Shown here: positions 18,125 to 27,900 of the stretch, piece after piece | Layout of the letters: each line of letters opens with the position of its first letter | Position numbering within the stretch: position 1 is the first letter of the stretch | Source of the DNA: Sinorhizobium arboris LMG 14919 | GTDB taxonomy: Bacteria > Pseudomonadota > Alphaproteobacteria > Rhizobiales > Rhizobiaceae | Direction of reading: 5' to 3' | DNA: 64,000 bases | Assembly (NCBI RefSeq): GCF_000427465.1 | Contig: NZ_ATYB01000008.1 | Span: forward strand, 1 to 64,000 | Notes under the pieces: generated by a model | Seen by the model: the letters and a program-made list of their open reading frames with translations, nothing else | Databases searched by the model: none | Told to the model about the DNA's origin: nothing | Translations under genes and position numbers: made by a program

Positions 18125-18442
18125 ATGAAACTTGCTGTATCCGCTGCCCTGGCGGCAGTCCTTTTCTCGACGGCGAGCCTGACTGCGTCAGCGCAATCCG
18201 GCACGAGCGCCACCGGGGATCAACCGATGACTATGGAAAAATGCGATCCGGGCAGCCCCAACTGCAAGGCGGATCAAAGCAGCGACAAGCCGTATTCCAG
18301 CGAGACGACCGGCAGCGTCAAGAGCAATGAGAACAGCGCCGCCGGCGAGGCACAGGACGAGGTTCCCAACAAGGATTGCCCGCCTGGCCTTGCCAAGCAG
18401 GACGTGAACCCCAGTCAGGGACGCGACACGACAGCCTGCTGA
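18125..18442 (+). CDS. small exported hypothetical protein
   Basis: 105 residues. A signal peptide is clear (MKLAVSAALAAVLFSTASLT, cleavage near ASAQS). The mature part is polar, rich in Ser/Asp/Asn, with three cysteines (KCDPGSPNC, KDCPPG) and a final Cys, and little hydrophobic content. It could be a disordered or disulfide-linked periplasmic protein. No recognised domain. The start follows a GGAAAGGA-type Shine-Dalgarno region. Confidence 0.7.
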   Translation: MKLAVSAALAAVLFSTASLTASAQSGTSATGDQPMTMEKCDPGSPNCKADQSSDKPYSSETTGSVKSNENSAAGEAQDEVPNKDCPPGLAKQDVNPSQGRDTTAC

Positions 18443-18516
18443 GCAGCCTGACCGGATCCAGGCTTGTAGCAGTTCCCGAAGCCGGCGGCAGACGCGAAAT
18501 GCGAGCGGGCGCCGGC

Positions 18517-19317
18517 TCAGGGAACTATGCCCCGGCAGGCCCAGGCTATGTTCGCAAAGGAGCGTGGACCGTCGGGCCGGCCGGCCTCGTATGCGTCGCG
18601 CACGGCGGCACCGGTGCGCGACCGCTCCTCCGCATCGAGCGTCGCCACATATTTGCCGAGCGGCCCTTCGCCGGCGGCAATCGGCGCCCAGTAATCGTCA
18701 AAGTTCCGGTAATCCATGCGGATCATCAGCTGGGTTTCCGTAACATCCATGAGCCCCTGCTCGACAAATGTCCGTTTCATTTCCTGCGGCTGCATCATCG
18801 GCTGGAAGCAGTAGCGGGCCCGAAGCTGGCGCCCGCCCTCGCTGAGCGCCGCCACCGTGTCGACCATCATGCGCATGCCGGGCATTCCGCCGAGATGGTC
18901 CCACACGGCCGCCGCGACGACGCCGCCCGGACGCACCACACGACGCATCTCGGCCACGGCCTTGCCCGCTTCGGGCACGAAGTGGAGCACGAGAAGGGCG
19001 AAGGCGCGGTCGAAGGTCCGGTCTTCGAACGGCAGGGCGCAGGCATCCGCCTGTCTTATCTTTATGCGCGGATCGGTATTCCGCCGGGCTGCCTCCTCGA
19101 CGAAGACGGGCGAATAGTCGATCGCGGCGATCTCTGCGAGCCTGGCGGCGTCGGCGAGCGCGAAGGTGAGACTGCCGGTGCCGCAGCCGACGTCCAAAAT
19201 CTTTTCGCCATCGGCGACGCCGGCGAAATCGATGAATTCCGGCGCAAGTTTCCGGCTCCAGCGGCCCATAAGCTGCTCATAGCCGGCCGCGTCATGCACG
19301 TTGAAGCTTGATGTCAT
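18517..19317 (-). CDS. class I SAM-dependent methyltransferase
   Basis: 266 residues from the ATG at 19317 (MTSSFNVHDAAGYEQLMGRW). The SAM-binding loop ILDVGCGTGSLTFAL (motif I), the acidic end of strand 2 (AIDYSPVFVEEA) and FDRAFALLVLHFVPE (motif post-II) define a Methyltransf_11/25 protein of the UbiE-like type. The substrate is unknown. It is a single-gene unit, convergent with the small exported protein. Confidence 0.82.
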   Translation of the reverse strand: MTSSFNVHDAAGYEQLMGRWSRKLAPEFIDFAGVADGEKILDVGCGTGSLTFALADAARLAEIAAIDYSPVFVEEAARRNTDPRIKIRQADACALPFEDRTFDRAFALLVLHFVPEAGKAVAEMRRVVRPGGVVAAAVWDHLGGMPGMRMMVDTVAALSEGGRQLRARYCFQPMMQPQEMKRTFVEQGLMDVTETQLMIRMDYRNFDDYWAPIAAGEGPLGKYVATLDAEERSRTGAAVRDAYEAGRPDGPRSFANIAWACRGIVP

Positions 19318-19493
19318 GGCAGCCTCCCGCCCTGTTAACCGAACAGACCGCAGTAATCCCAATGAAACCTGCGGTGATTTGCGCCGCGCTTCTCAGCGCA
19401 GCTTCGCAGGCCACAGCCTTATGCTGCTTTAGCTGGCCGTTTGCACTGGCGGCATGCATGGGCGTTGCTGTCCATCGCTCCAGGAAACAAAAC

Positions 19494-19895
19494 TCAGGCA
19501 CCGCCCGAGTTGCCCGAAGATCCGAGAATTTGCGGTTCTCCAATCTCGATGGCATGCCTGTCTGGATCGTAAAAGCGGAACACCCGCTGCCCCCATGCTT
19601 GCCGCTCGACAGCATGGATCAGTTCCACGTGGGGGGCAATGGCCTGGAAAGCGAGGTCAACATCCTCGTGTTCGAAATACAGCAGCAGGTTTCTTCGCCC
19701 ATAAGGTTCTTTCGCAACAGATGCTTCCCGCCAAATCGTTTGTTCCAGCGAGCTTCCCTCGTGGATTGAAAAGCCGGTCTCGAAAAGCACGAACGTTCCG
19801 AAATCCTTCAGCATTTTGAGCCCGAGCACGTCTCGGTAAAACTTCTTTGAGCGCTCGATGTCGCGGACGAAAGGGATCGGATTGATAAAACGCAT
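19494..19895 (-). CDS. VOC family (glyoxalase/bleomycin resistance) protein
   Basis: 133 residues with the paired beta-alpha-beta-beta-beta modules of the vicinal oxygen chelate fold. The start INPIPFVRDIERSKKFYRDVLGLK and the end RVFRFYDPDRHAIEIGE are typical. Members are dioxygenases, glyoxalases or binding proteins; the C-terminal Glu (IEIGE) is a usual metal ligand. Single gene, function not assignable further. Confidence 0.85.
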   Translation of the reverse strand: MRFINPIPFVRDIERSKKFYRDVLGLKMLKDFGTFVLFETGFSIHEGSSLEQTIWREASVAKEPYGRRNLLLYFEHEDVDLAFQAIAPHVELIHAVERQAWGQRVFRFYDPDRHAIEIGEPQILGSSGNSGGA

Positions 19896-19950
19896 CGAAT
19901 TCCTTCGTTAAGTCGAAAGTCATGGTCGCAGAGTAGCGGCGTCTCTGTCC

Positions 19951-20046
19951 ATGGTCGAAAGCGGCGAAATCCCCAAGGGCAGCTATCTGCTGATCGAAAG
20001 TCTCGATCGGTTATCGCGCGAGGCCGTGCCGGACCGGTGGGAGCGC
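19951..20046 (+). pseudogene. serine recombinase fragment
   Basis: The stretch SGEIPKGSYLLIESLDRLSR is characteristic of phage/ICE-type serine recombinases (the region after the catalytic serine helix). It is followed at once by unrelated sequence and stops, and the catalytic N-terminus is absent. It is a relic of a lost integrative element, different in position from the stump near 1973. Confidence 0.6.
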
Positions 20047-20244
20047 GTCGACGGCGCTTTACGGGGTCTAGGCCACCACCGGTTTAACCGGTCGCATGAT
20101 TCAATGATGCCACGATGTGGACCGAGTGGTGTACCAGAAGAGCGCCTAAGAGCCTGCAAACATTGACTTTACTGGCCATTTAAGAAGCTGATGGCGCGCC
20201 GCACCGGGTGATGATAAGAACTACGTTTGCGCCATAACCCTCTT

Positions 20245-21549
20245 TTAAGGGGCTCCACCCCTAGTGGCCCCGCCCCGTTTATGGGCAGTCGCCTGGGGAA
20301 TCTCCAAGGTGACCGCCAGGCCACCACGGGCGGCTGTCGAAGCCGTGACCCGGCCACCATGCTGTACAATTGCTTGCCTTGTGATGGCCAGACCAAGTCC
20401 GAAGCCGTTTAGCGCAGCCGCATCGGTTCCGCGCGAAAACGGCTGGAAGATTCTCTCGAGTTCGGACACCGGCACGCCCGGCCCTTCATCCGTGACCGTC
20501 ACACGAAGCGTCCCGTCGACAATTTGGGAGCAAATCGAAACGCGGGAGTTGTCGGGGGAATATTTCAAGGCATTGCGGATGACGTTCTCGAAGGCGCGAT
20601 AGATCAACTCCCCATCGACCTCCGCGACGAACGCGGCGGCGCGGTCGTGGCAAACGGCAATCCCACGCGCCTGAGCCTCGAAAGTTGCGTCCTCGACGAT
20701 CTCGTTAAGCAAATCCATCAGATCGAGTGTCTGTACGGCGCGATCGCCCGAGCCGGCGGACAATCGCGCAAGCGTGAGGATCTCACCAACCAGTCCGTCG
20801 ATTCGCTCGATTTCGCGATCCATGCGATCCATCATGGCCTCAAGCTTCGACGGATTCTGCCGAAGCACACCGATTGCCGCCTGAAGCCGGGACAGCGGCG
20901 AGCGCAGCTCATGGGACACATCGTGGAACAGTCGCTGCTGGACCTCATGGAGCTCCTGCAGGCGCGCGGCGCTGGCGTCGAAGTCATGGGCGAGCGCCGT
21001 CACCTCGTCCTTCCGGCCGCCCATTTTGTCGCCGATGCGAACGTCGAACCGGCCATGGGCGAGAGCGCTCAGGCCGTGGCGGAGGTGGGCGACGGGGCGA
21101 ATGAGATAACGCGCGAGCCAGAATGCGGAGACCGCGCTTGCGATGAGGGCCGATATCCATGGCACCAGCTTCGGCCAGGTTTCCGCAACGATACCGGGTT
21201 CCGGAGTGGTGGATGTCACGCGGATGCATCTGCCATCGGCAACGACGCCGCGCATGGTCCTGGCATCGATATCGGCGCAAGCTGTCTCCGGACCGGCCTC
21301 GGATATGGACAGTTCGACAGGCCGAGGCGCCGCCCTTGCGGCCCGCGCGAACGCCTGAGCGGCCTCTTCCCCCTCTCGCCCGAGCAGCCGTTCGGCCACG
21401 TCAAGGGCGAAGACCCGCTGCTCGCGTGCGATGTCCTGGGAGAGCGGGCCAACATCAAGCAGAGCACTGATTGCGAACAGCCCTGCGATCGATGCCGCCA
21501 TCATCAACCAGGTGATGGTGAAGAACTTCCAAAACAGGCCGCGCATCAT
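20245..21549 (-). CDS. sensor histidine kinase (CpxA/EnvZ-like)
   Basis: 434 residues. The first membrane segment is at about residues 8-30, a periplasmic sensor of ~100 residues follows, and a second membrane segment (WISALIASAVSAFWLARYLI) leads into HAMP. The phosphoacceptor His is in LFHDVSHELRSPLSRLQAA; the N box is VIRNALKYSPDNS, and G boxes are DEGPGVP and GFGLGLAITR. It phosphorylates the response regulator encoded just upstream, whose stop its start overlaps by 4 bp. Being divergent from an RND efflux operon, it probably senses envelope stress or a toxic compound and controls that operon; this is inference. Confidence 0.9.
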   Translation of the reverse strand: MMRGLFWKFFTITWLMMAASIAGLFAISALLDVGPLSQDIAREQRVFALDVAERLLGREGEEAAQAFARAARAAPRPVELSISEAGPETACADIDARTMRGVVADGRCIRVTSTTPEPGIVAETWPKLVPWISALIASAVSAFWLARYLIRPVAHLRHGLSALAHGRFDVRIGDKMGGRKDEVTALAHDFDASAARLQELHEVQQRLFHDVSHELRSPLSRLQAAIGVLRQNPSKLEAMMDRMDREIERIDGLVGEILTLARLSAGSGDRAVQTLDLMDLLNEIVEDATFEAQARGIAVCHDRAAAFVAEVDGELIYRAFENVIRNALKYSPDNSRVSICSQIVDGTLRVTVTDEGPGVPVSELERIFQPFSRGTDAAALNGFGLGLAITRQAIVQHGGRVTASTAARGGLAVTLEIPQATAHKRGGATRGGAP

Positions 21550-22235
21550 CGGTCCTTCAGGAGCTGATAGCCTTGTCCCCGCACCGACTGTATCCAGGAC
21601 TGGCCGTCTTCCCTGGCGCCGAGCTTCTGGCGCACGCTGCTGAGATGAACGTCGATGCGCCGATCAAAAGGCGTCAGGGGCCGCCCGAAGGCATGCTTCG
21701 AGATCTCCTGCTTGGAGACGAGCTGGCCGGCATTGCGGGCGAGCACTTCGAGCAGGCTGAACTCGGTGCCCGTCAGTTCCAGACGCGCGCCGCCCCATTC
21801 CGCCGTCCTGTTTCCCGGATGCATGACGAGTTCGCCCACCCGCAGCACGTCTTGCGATGTTCCGGCACCGGAGGAGCCGACACGGCGCAATATGGCCTTC
21901 AGCCGTGCCGCGAGCTCGCCGGGCGAGCAGGGCTTCGGTACATAGTCGTCGGCGCCGAGATTGAGCCCGGCGATCCGGTCGACGTCATCGCCCTTGGCCG
22001 TCAGCATCAGGACGGGGACCGTGCTCAGCCGCCTGATCCGCTGCAGGACATCGATGCCGTTCACGTGCGGCATCATGATATCGAGGACGATGATGTCGAC
22101 GGCATTCGATGTGGCCTGAGTGATCGCGGCGCGCCCGTCCTGCGCGGTCGCGACCTCAAACCCCTCCTCGGAGAGATACTCCTTCAGGAGCGTAGTGAGA
22201 TCGACGTCGTCGTCGATGAGAAGAACCTTTGCCAT
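21546..22235 (-). CDS. OmpR family response regulator
   Basis: 229 residues. The receiver domain begins MAKVLLIDDDVDL (acidic pocket Asp pair) with the phosphoacceptor Asp in IIVLDIMMPHVNG and the conserved Lys in MLTAKGDD. The C-terminal winged helix ends GQSWIQSVRGQGYQLLKD, typical of OmpR/PhoB. It lies first in a two-gene operon with the kinase and is divergent from the efflux operon across about 150 bp containing two ACTTAACA repeats, a likely binding site. Confidence 0.92.
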   Translation of the reverse strand: MAKVLLIDDDVDLTTLLKEYLSEEGFEVATAQDGRAAITQATSNAVDIIVLDIMMPHVNGIDVLQRIRRLSTVPVLMLTAKGDDVDRIAGLNLGADDYVPKPCSPGELAARLKAILRRVGSSGAGTSQDVLRVGELVMHPGNRTAEWGGARLELTGTEFSLLEVLARNAGQLVSKQEISKHAFGRPLTPFDRRIDVHLSSVRQKLGAREDGQSWIQSVRGQGYQLLKDR

Positions 22236-22307
22236 CCCGGGAGCCTGCCGTTCACTGAAGGCATAGCCATACAGGACAAATGCCTGTCGGGCAGTGGATT
22301 TTACCTA

Positions 22308-22336
22308 ACTTAACACTGGCTTGGCCGTACTTAACA
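22308..22336. promoter_or_regulatory. candidate response-regulator binding site (two ACTTAACA direct repeats)
   Basis: The octamer ACTTAACA occurs at 22308-22315 and again at 22329-22336, exactly 21 bp apart (two helical turns), in the gap between the response-regulator and efflux genes. OmpR-type dimers bind tandem direct repeats, so this fits a site for the adjacent regulator. A half-like copy (CCTAAC) just precedes the first repeat. Confidence 0.5.
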
Positions 22337-22384
22337 TTCGACCTGCTACGGACCAGAGGAATTGTCGGTGGTCCGGGCAGGTCA

Positions 22385-23830
22385 ATGAAAACTGCACTCG
22401 AAAAGAAACTTTTGCCGTCTGCGGCAGTCACGCTCAGCCTGCTTCTGTCCGGCTGCGCCACATTCGCAGAGCTTCGGCCGACCGAAGTCAAGACCGCAAA
22501 GGTCTGGCACGCGACCGTGCCGCATGGCGGCAACGCATCGAGCCTCGTGTCGTGGTGGTCGACCTTCAGCGACCCTTCGTTGACCTCTCTCATCGACTAT
22601 GCCCAGGAGGAGAACCCCAGCCTTGCCTCGGCCGCCGCCGACATCGACAAGGCGCGCGCAACGCTGGCCTCCGCGCGGGCAAGCCTGTTTCCAGGACTCG
22701 ACGGTTCAGCCTCCGTCACGCGTTCTGCCACCGACGGCGACGCCGCCAACCGCATTGCCGCCTCGACGACGTCGAGCGGCGGTCTGGATGCGTCGTGGGA
22801 GATCGATCTGTTCGGCAAGACGCGGCAAAAGAGCGAGGCGGCTCAGCTCCGGATCCATGAACAGATCGCCAACTGGCACGAGGCGCGTGTCTCGCTCGCC
22901 GCCGAAGTGGCCGATTATTATGTTCAGTACCGGGCCTGCCGGCAGCTCGAGAACGCCTACAGCGTCGAACTCGCCTCGCAGCGGGAGACGATCCGGGCGA
23001 CGGAAACCGCCGCCACCTCCGGCCTCACTTCCACCGCCGACCTGGCCTTGGCACGGGCGAGCGCTGCCTCATCCTCCTCGACACTGACGGCGCAAGAGGC
23101 TGAATGCGAAGTCCTGGTCAAAACACTCGCCCAGGTCACCGGCGGTGACGAGGCACGGGTCCGCCAATTGCTGGTCAGGGGCAAGGCGGGCATACCGATG
23201 CCGATGAACTTCAAGCTGACCGCAGTGCCGGCCGATGCCCTGCGGCAGCGTCCGGACATCAACGCGCTCGAACTGGAGCTTGCCGCCTCAATTGCCGATG
23301 TCGGGGCGGCGAAGGCCGATCTCTATCCGAGCTTGAGCCTTGGCGGTTCAGTGACGATCAGCAGTTCGACGCTGACGGCCGAATCCCTGCCCTGGTCCTT
23401 CGGTCCGGCACTGACCATCCCCTTGCTTGATGGTGGATCACGACGGGCAGTCGTCAAGAGTGCGATCGCCGACTACGACACGGCGGTCGCCAACTACAAG
23501 TCCGGCGTGCTGAGCGCGATTGCCGAGGTCGAGACCGCGCTTGTTCGGGTCGACAGCACCCGCAGGCGCATCGGTGACGCCAGCAGCGCGGCCCGCAACT
23601 ACCGGACCTACTTCAACTCGATCGATTCGAACTGGCGGGCGGGCGGCGTCAGCCTGCTCGACCGGGAAGAAGCCCGGCGCTCGGCGCAGTCGGCGGAGAT
23701 CTCGCTCATCGAAATCCGGCGCGATGCGGTCCGCTACTGGATCGCGCTCTACAAGGCGCTCGGCGGAGGCTGGGACGCCGGCTCCGCTTTGCCGGTTCAG
23801 CGCCAGGCAAAGATACAAGGACTTTACTGA
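22385..23830 (+). CDS. RND efflux outer-membrane lipoprotein (NodT family)
   Basis: 481 residues from the ATG at 22385. The signal peptide ends in a lipobox, LLLSGCAT, so the mature protein is a lipoprotein. The body has the two OEP repeats of TolC/OprM-type channels (NPSLASAAADIDKARATLASARASLFP; RPDINALELELAASIADVGAAKADLYP). It forms the outer-membrane duct for the fusion protein and RND pump encoded next. The TGA stop overlaps the ATG of the next gene by one base. A further-upstream start would lack the signal sequence and is rejected. Confidence 0.92.
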   Translation: MKTALEKKLLPSAAVTLSLLLSGCATFAELRPTEVKTAKVWHATVPHGGNASSLVSWWSTFSDPSLTSLIDYAQEENPSLASAAADIDKARATLASARASLFPGLDGSASVTRSATDGDAANRIAASTTSSGGLDASWEIDLFGKTRQKSEAAQLRIHEQIANWHEARVSLAAEVADYYVQYRACRQLENAYSVELASQRETIRATETAATSGLTSTADLALARASAASSSSTLTAQEAECEVLVKTLAQVTGGDEARVRQLLVRGKAGIPMPMNFKLTAVPADALRQRPDINALELELAASIADVGAAKADLYPSLSLGGSVTISSSTLTAESLPWSFGPALTIPLLDGGSRRAVVKSAIADYDTAVANYKSGVLSAIAEVETALVRVDSTRRRIGDASSAARNYRTYFNSIDSNWRAGGVSLLDREEARRSAQSAEISLIEIRRDAVRYWIALYKALGGGWDAGSALPVQRQAKIQGLY

Positions 23831-24906
23831 TGCAGCCTGCCCGTCTTCTGGGTGCCCTGTTCGCCGGGGCGAGCCTAGCTTTCTCAGCCCTGCCTTCCCA
23901 TGCACAGCAGCAGGAGGAAGCCGCGGCCCTCACCGTGGCCGTCGTGAAGCCGGCGGAACGCCGATGGGCGGAGACCGTGCCGGCGAGCGGCTGGCTAACG
24001 CCGTGGCACGAGGCGATCATCGCATCGGAAATCAGCGGCCTTCGTATCACCGACGTTCTCGTCGATGTCGGCTCTGTGGTCTCGAAGGGTCAGCCGCTCG
24101 TCCGACTTGCGGACGAGACGGTGCTTGCGGATCTGCGCAAGGAAGAGGCCGCGCTCGAAACGGCGAAAGCCGATCTTGCCAAGGCCAAGGCAAATGCGGA
24201 CCGGGCGCGCAAGGTGCAGGGCAGCGGCGCGCTTTCGGACGAGAAGGTCACCGAATACCTGATCGCCGAGCAAACCGCCGAGGCGAGCCTCAAGTCCGCG
24301 GATGCCACGCTGGACAGCCAGAAGATCAAGATCGATCAGACCACGATCGCCGCGGTCGACGACGGGCAGATCACCTCCCGCTCCGCGCAGCTCGGCGCGG
24401 TGGTCTCCTCCGGCACCGAGCTCTTCCGTCTGGTCCGGCAAAGTCGCGTCGAATGGCAGGCCGAGGTCTCGGCACGTTATCTACCCCGCATCAAGGAGGG
24501 CCTTGGCACCGTGATCGCCGGGCCTGGCGACCGGCGCATCGCGGGAACGGTCAGGCTGGTCGGGCCGACGGTCAGTACCGACACGGGCCGCGCGATCGTC
24601 TATGTCACGCTGCCCGCAGAGGATCATCCTCCCGTCGGCATTTATGTGACGGGGCAGATCGAGCTGCAGTCGACAAGCGCCCTCACCGTACCGGAGACGG
24701 CGCTCGTGTTCCGCGACGGCATCAACTACATCTTCACGGTCGATGCGGATCATCGCGCCTCGCGCGTGCGGGTCGAGACCGGACGCCGCAACGCCGGAGA
24801 GGTGGAGATCCTGTCCGGCATCGATCGATCAACCTCGGTTGTAAAATCCGGCGGCGCCTTCCTCTCGGACAATGCGCTGGTCAGGGTCGAGGGAGAAGCA
24901 CAATGA
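23830..24906 (+). CDS. RND efflux periplasmic adaptor (membrane fusion protein)
   Basis: 358 residues with an N-terminal signal/anchor region (AGASLAFSALPSHAQQ). The lipoyl/barrel-sandwich half-motif ASEISGLRITDVLVDVGSVVSKGQPLVRL, a coiled-coil hairpin rich in Ala/Lys/Glu (residues ~100-160), and the second lipoyl half follow in family order. It bridges the inner-membrane pump and the outer-membrane channel. The stop overlaps the pump start by 4 bp (ATGA), so the three genes form one translationally coupled operon. Confidence 0.92.
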   Translation: MQPARLLGALFAGASLAFSALPSHAQQQEEAAALTVAVVKPAERRWAETVPASGWLTPWHEAIIASEISGLRITDVLVDVGSVVSKGQPLVRLADETVLADLRKEEAALETAKADLAKAKANADRARKVQGSGALSDEKVTEYLIAEQTAEASLKSADATLDSQKIKIDQTTIAAVDDGQITSRSAQLGAVVSSGTELFRLVRQSRVEWQAEVSARYLPRIKEGLGTVIAGPGDRRIAGTVRLVGPTVSTDTGRAIVYVTLPAEDHPPVGIYVTGQIELQSTSALTVPETALVFRDGINYIFTVDADHRASRVRVETGRRNAGEVEILSGIDRSTSVVKSGGAFLSDNALVRVEGEAQ

Positions 24907-27900
24907 ACTTCTCCGCCTGGTCGATCCGCAATCCCGTCCCCGCCATTCTGCTGTTTGTTCTCCTGACGGTGGGTGGGCTGCTCGCCTTCGAGCGGCTCGC
25001 GGTCCAGAACTTTCCCGACATGGACCTGCCGACGGTCAAGATCACCGCGACGCTCGAGGGTGCGGCCCCGTCGCAACTGGAGACCGAGGTCGCCCGCAAG
25101 ATCGAGGACAATCTCGCCTCGCTCAGCCTTCTCGACCATATCACCACGACCATTACGGACGGGTCGGTGTCGATCAGCGTCTCCTTCAAGTTGGAGAAGG
25201 ACAGCGAGGAGGCCCTCAATGAGGTCCGCAACGCCGTGGACAGCACCACCGATCTGCCTTCGGCCATGGAGACGCCGAGCGTGACGAAGGTCACGGTGCA
25301 GGGTTCTCCTCTGATCACCTATGCCGTGCGCTCGACCCGGCTCAACGAAACGGAGCTGTCCTGGTTCGTCGACAACGAGATGACCAAGGCGCTGCTTTCC
25401 GTCTCCGGTGTCGGCGATGTCGGCCGCATAGGCGGCATAGACCGCGAAGTACATGTCGACCTCAACCCGCAAATCATGGGATCGCTGGGGATGACGGCCG
25501 CAACGGTCTCGTCCCGTCTCAAATCCGTTCAGGCGGACAGTTCGGGCGGTCGCGGCGAGATCGGCGGCAACAGGCAGTCGATCCGCACGCTCGGGGCCGT
25601 CGCTTCGACCGAGGAGTTGAAGGCGCTCGCGATCCCGCTGCCGAGCGGCAAGCTGGTGCGCCTCGACGAGATCGGCACGGTGACGGACAGCTTCTCCGAC
25701 CGCTCCTCGCTCGCCTATCTCGACGGGCAGCCGGTGATCGGCGTTCAGGTTAAGCGCTCGAACGGCTTTTCGGATACCGGCGTCGCGGCCGCCATCCAGG
25801 CCGCGATGCGGGACTTCGCGGTCGCCAATCCGGACGTGGAGATCGTCGAGGCCTACAGCACGGTCGGGCCGATCATCGAGAACTACGACGGCTCCATGCA
25901 CATGCTCTATGAGGGCGCGATCCTCGCCGTCGTGGTCGTCTGGCTATTCCTGCGCGACTGGCGGGCGACCTTCCTGTCAGCGGTGGCTCTGCCCCTGTCG
26001 GTCATCCCGACCTTTCTCGCGATGTATTTCGCGGATTTCAGCCTGAATACCGTGACGCTGCTCGCGCTCTCTCTGGTGGTCGGCATCCTCGTCGACGACG
26101 CCATCGTGGAAGTCGAAAACATCGCCCGTCACCTCAACATGGGAAAATCGCCGATGGACGCGGCGCTGGAGGCCGCCGACGAGATCGGCCTTGCCGTCAT
26201 CGCCACGACCTTCACGCTGGTCTCCGTGTTCCTGCCGACCGCCTTCATGAGCGGCATTCCCGGCCTCATCTTCCGCCAGTTCGGTGTGACCGCGGCCGTC
26301 GCAGTGCTGGCCTCACTGCTGGTCGCGCGCCTGCTGACGCCGATGATGGCCGCCTACATGATGAAAGCCCATCCGGCCGAAGAGAAGGACGGCCGTATCA
26401 TGCGCGCCTACATGGCCGTCATGAAAGCCTGCCTCAGCCACCGGAAGCTGACGGTTCTCGGCGTCGGCGTCTTCCTCGGCCTCTCATTATCGGCGATTCC
26501 ACTTCTCAAATCGGGATTCCTGCCGGCCTCCGACGACGCGCAAACGAAGGTCACGCTCACACTGCAGCCCGGCAGCACTGTCGAGCAGACCGACGCGTTG
26601 ACGCGCCAGGCCGCGGACATCATCGCGAAGCTGCCGGATGTCACCCGCGTATTCTCCACGGTTGGCAGTGCGTCCTCGGGAGCCGGCCTCGAGTCCTCCA
26701 CGACGAACGACGTCAGCTCGGCGACGCTCGTCGTCAACCTGACGCCGATCGGCGATCGCGACCGCAAACAGTCCGAGATCGAGAACGACATCCGGCAGGC
26801 GCTCGCCGTGCTGCCGGGCCTCAGGGTCGAAGTCGGTTCGGGGGGCAATGGAACGACGCTCGAGATCACGCTTGCCAGTGACGATTCCAATGCCCTCGAC
26901 CAGGCAGGCAGCGCGCTGGAGGAGCAGTTGCGCACTCTTAAGGGCATAGGCGCCGTTACCTCCAGTGCTTCACTCCAAGCTCCAGAGATCCAGATCGTGC
27001 CCGATTTTACGCGGGCGGCGGCACTCGGCGTCACGTCGGAAGCGATTTCCGAAGCGGTCCGCGTCGCGACCAATGGCGATTACTCCTCTTCGATGGCAAA
27101 GCTCAACCTGCCGCAACGGCAGGTATCGATCCGCGTGCGGCTCGATCCCGGGAACCGGACGAGACTGGACGACATCGCCAATCTCCGCGTCAGCGGCACG
27201 AACGGCAATGTCGATCTCGGCTCCATCGCCGACATTCGCATCGGCGGCAGCCCGTCCGAGATCAACCGCATCGACCGCTCGCGCAACGTCACCCTCTCGG
27301 TCGAGCTCAACGGCCGCATCCTCGGCGACGTCAACCGCGAAGCCCAGGTGCTGCCTGCGCTCAAGAACCTGCCGCGGGGTGTTCACCTTATCGAACAGGG
27401 CGAATTGCAGCGCAGTTCCGAACTGTTCGAGAGCTTCGGCATCGCCATGGCGATCGGCGTGTTCTGCATCTATGCAGTGCTGGTTCTGCTCTTCCACGAT
27501 TTCCTGCAGCCGCTGACGATTCTGATGGCGCTGCCGTTGTCGCTCGGGGGCGCGCTTCTACCGCTTATCGTTACCGGCACGAGCTTCTCCATGGCGGCGG
27601 TGATCGGGCTGCTCATGCTGATGGGCGTGGTGACGAAGAACTCCATCCTGCTGGTCGAATACGCCATCATGGCGCGGCGCGGCGGTATGTCACGATATGA
27701 CGCTCTGGTGGACGCCTGCCACAAGCGGGCGCGACCGATCATCATGACCACGATCGCCATGGGATGCGGCATGCTGCCCGTGGCCCTGAGCCTGAGCGGC
27801 GGCGATGGGAGCTTCCGCCAGCCCATGGCTATCGTCGTGATCGGTGGGCTGCTGACGTCGACATTCCTCAGTTTGCTGGTCATCCCGGTCATTTTCACGT

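Noticed and set aside
19308..19769. Plus-strand ORF starting with a signal-like hydrophobic stretch
   Set aside because: After about 45 codons it runs antisense through the VOC gene, whose frame is clearly the coding one; no family support.
23520..24902. Extension of the RND pump frame upstream through the adaptor gene
   Set aside because: It is an Arg/Gly-rich shadow of the adaptor and outer-membrane genes; the pump family starts at 24903.
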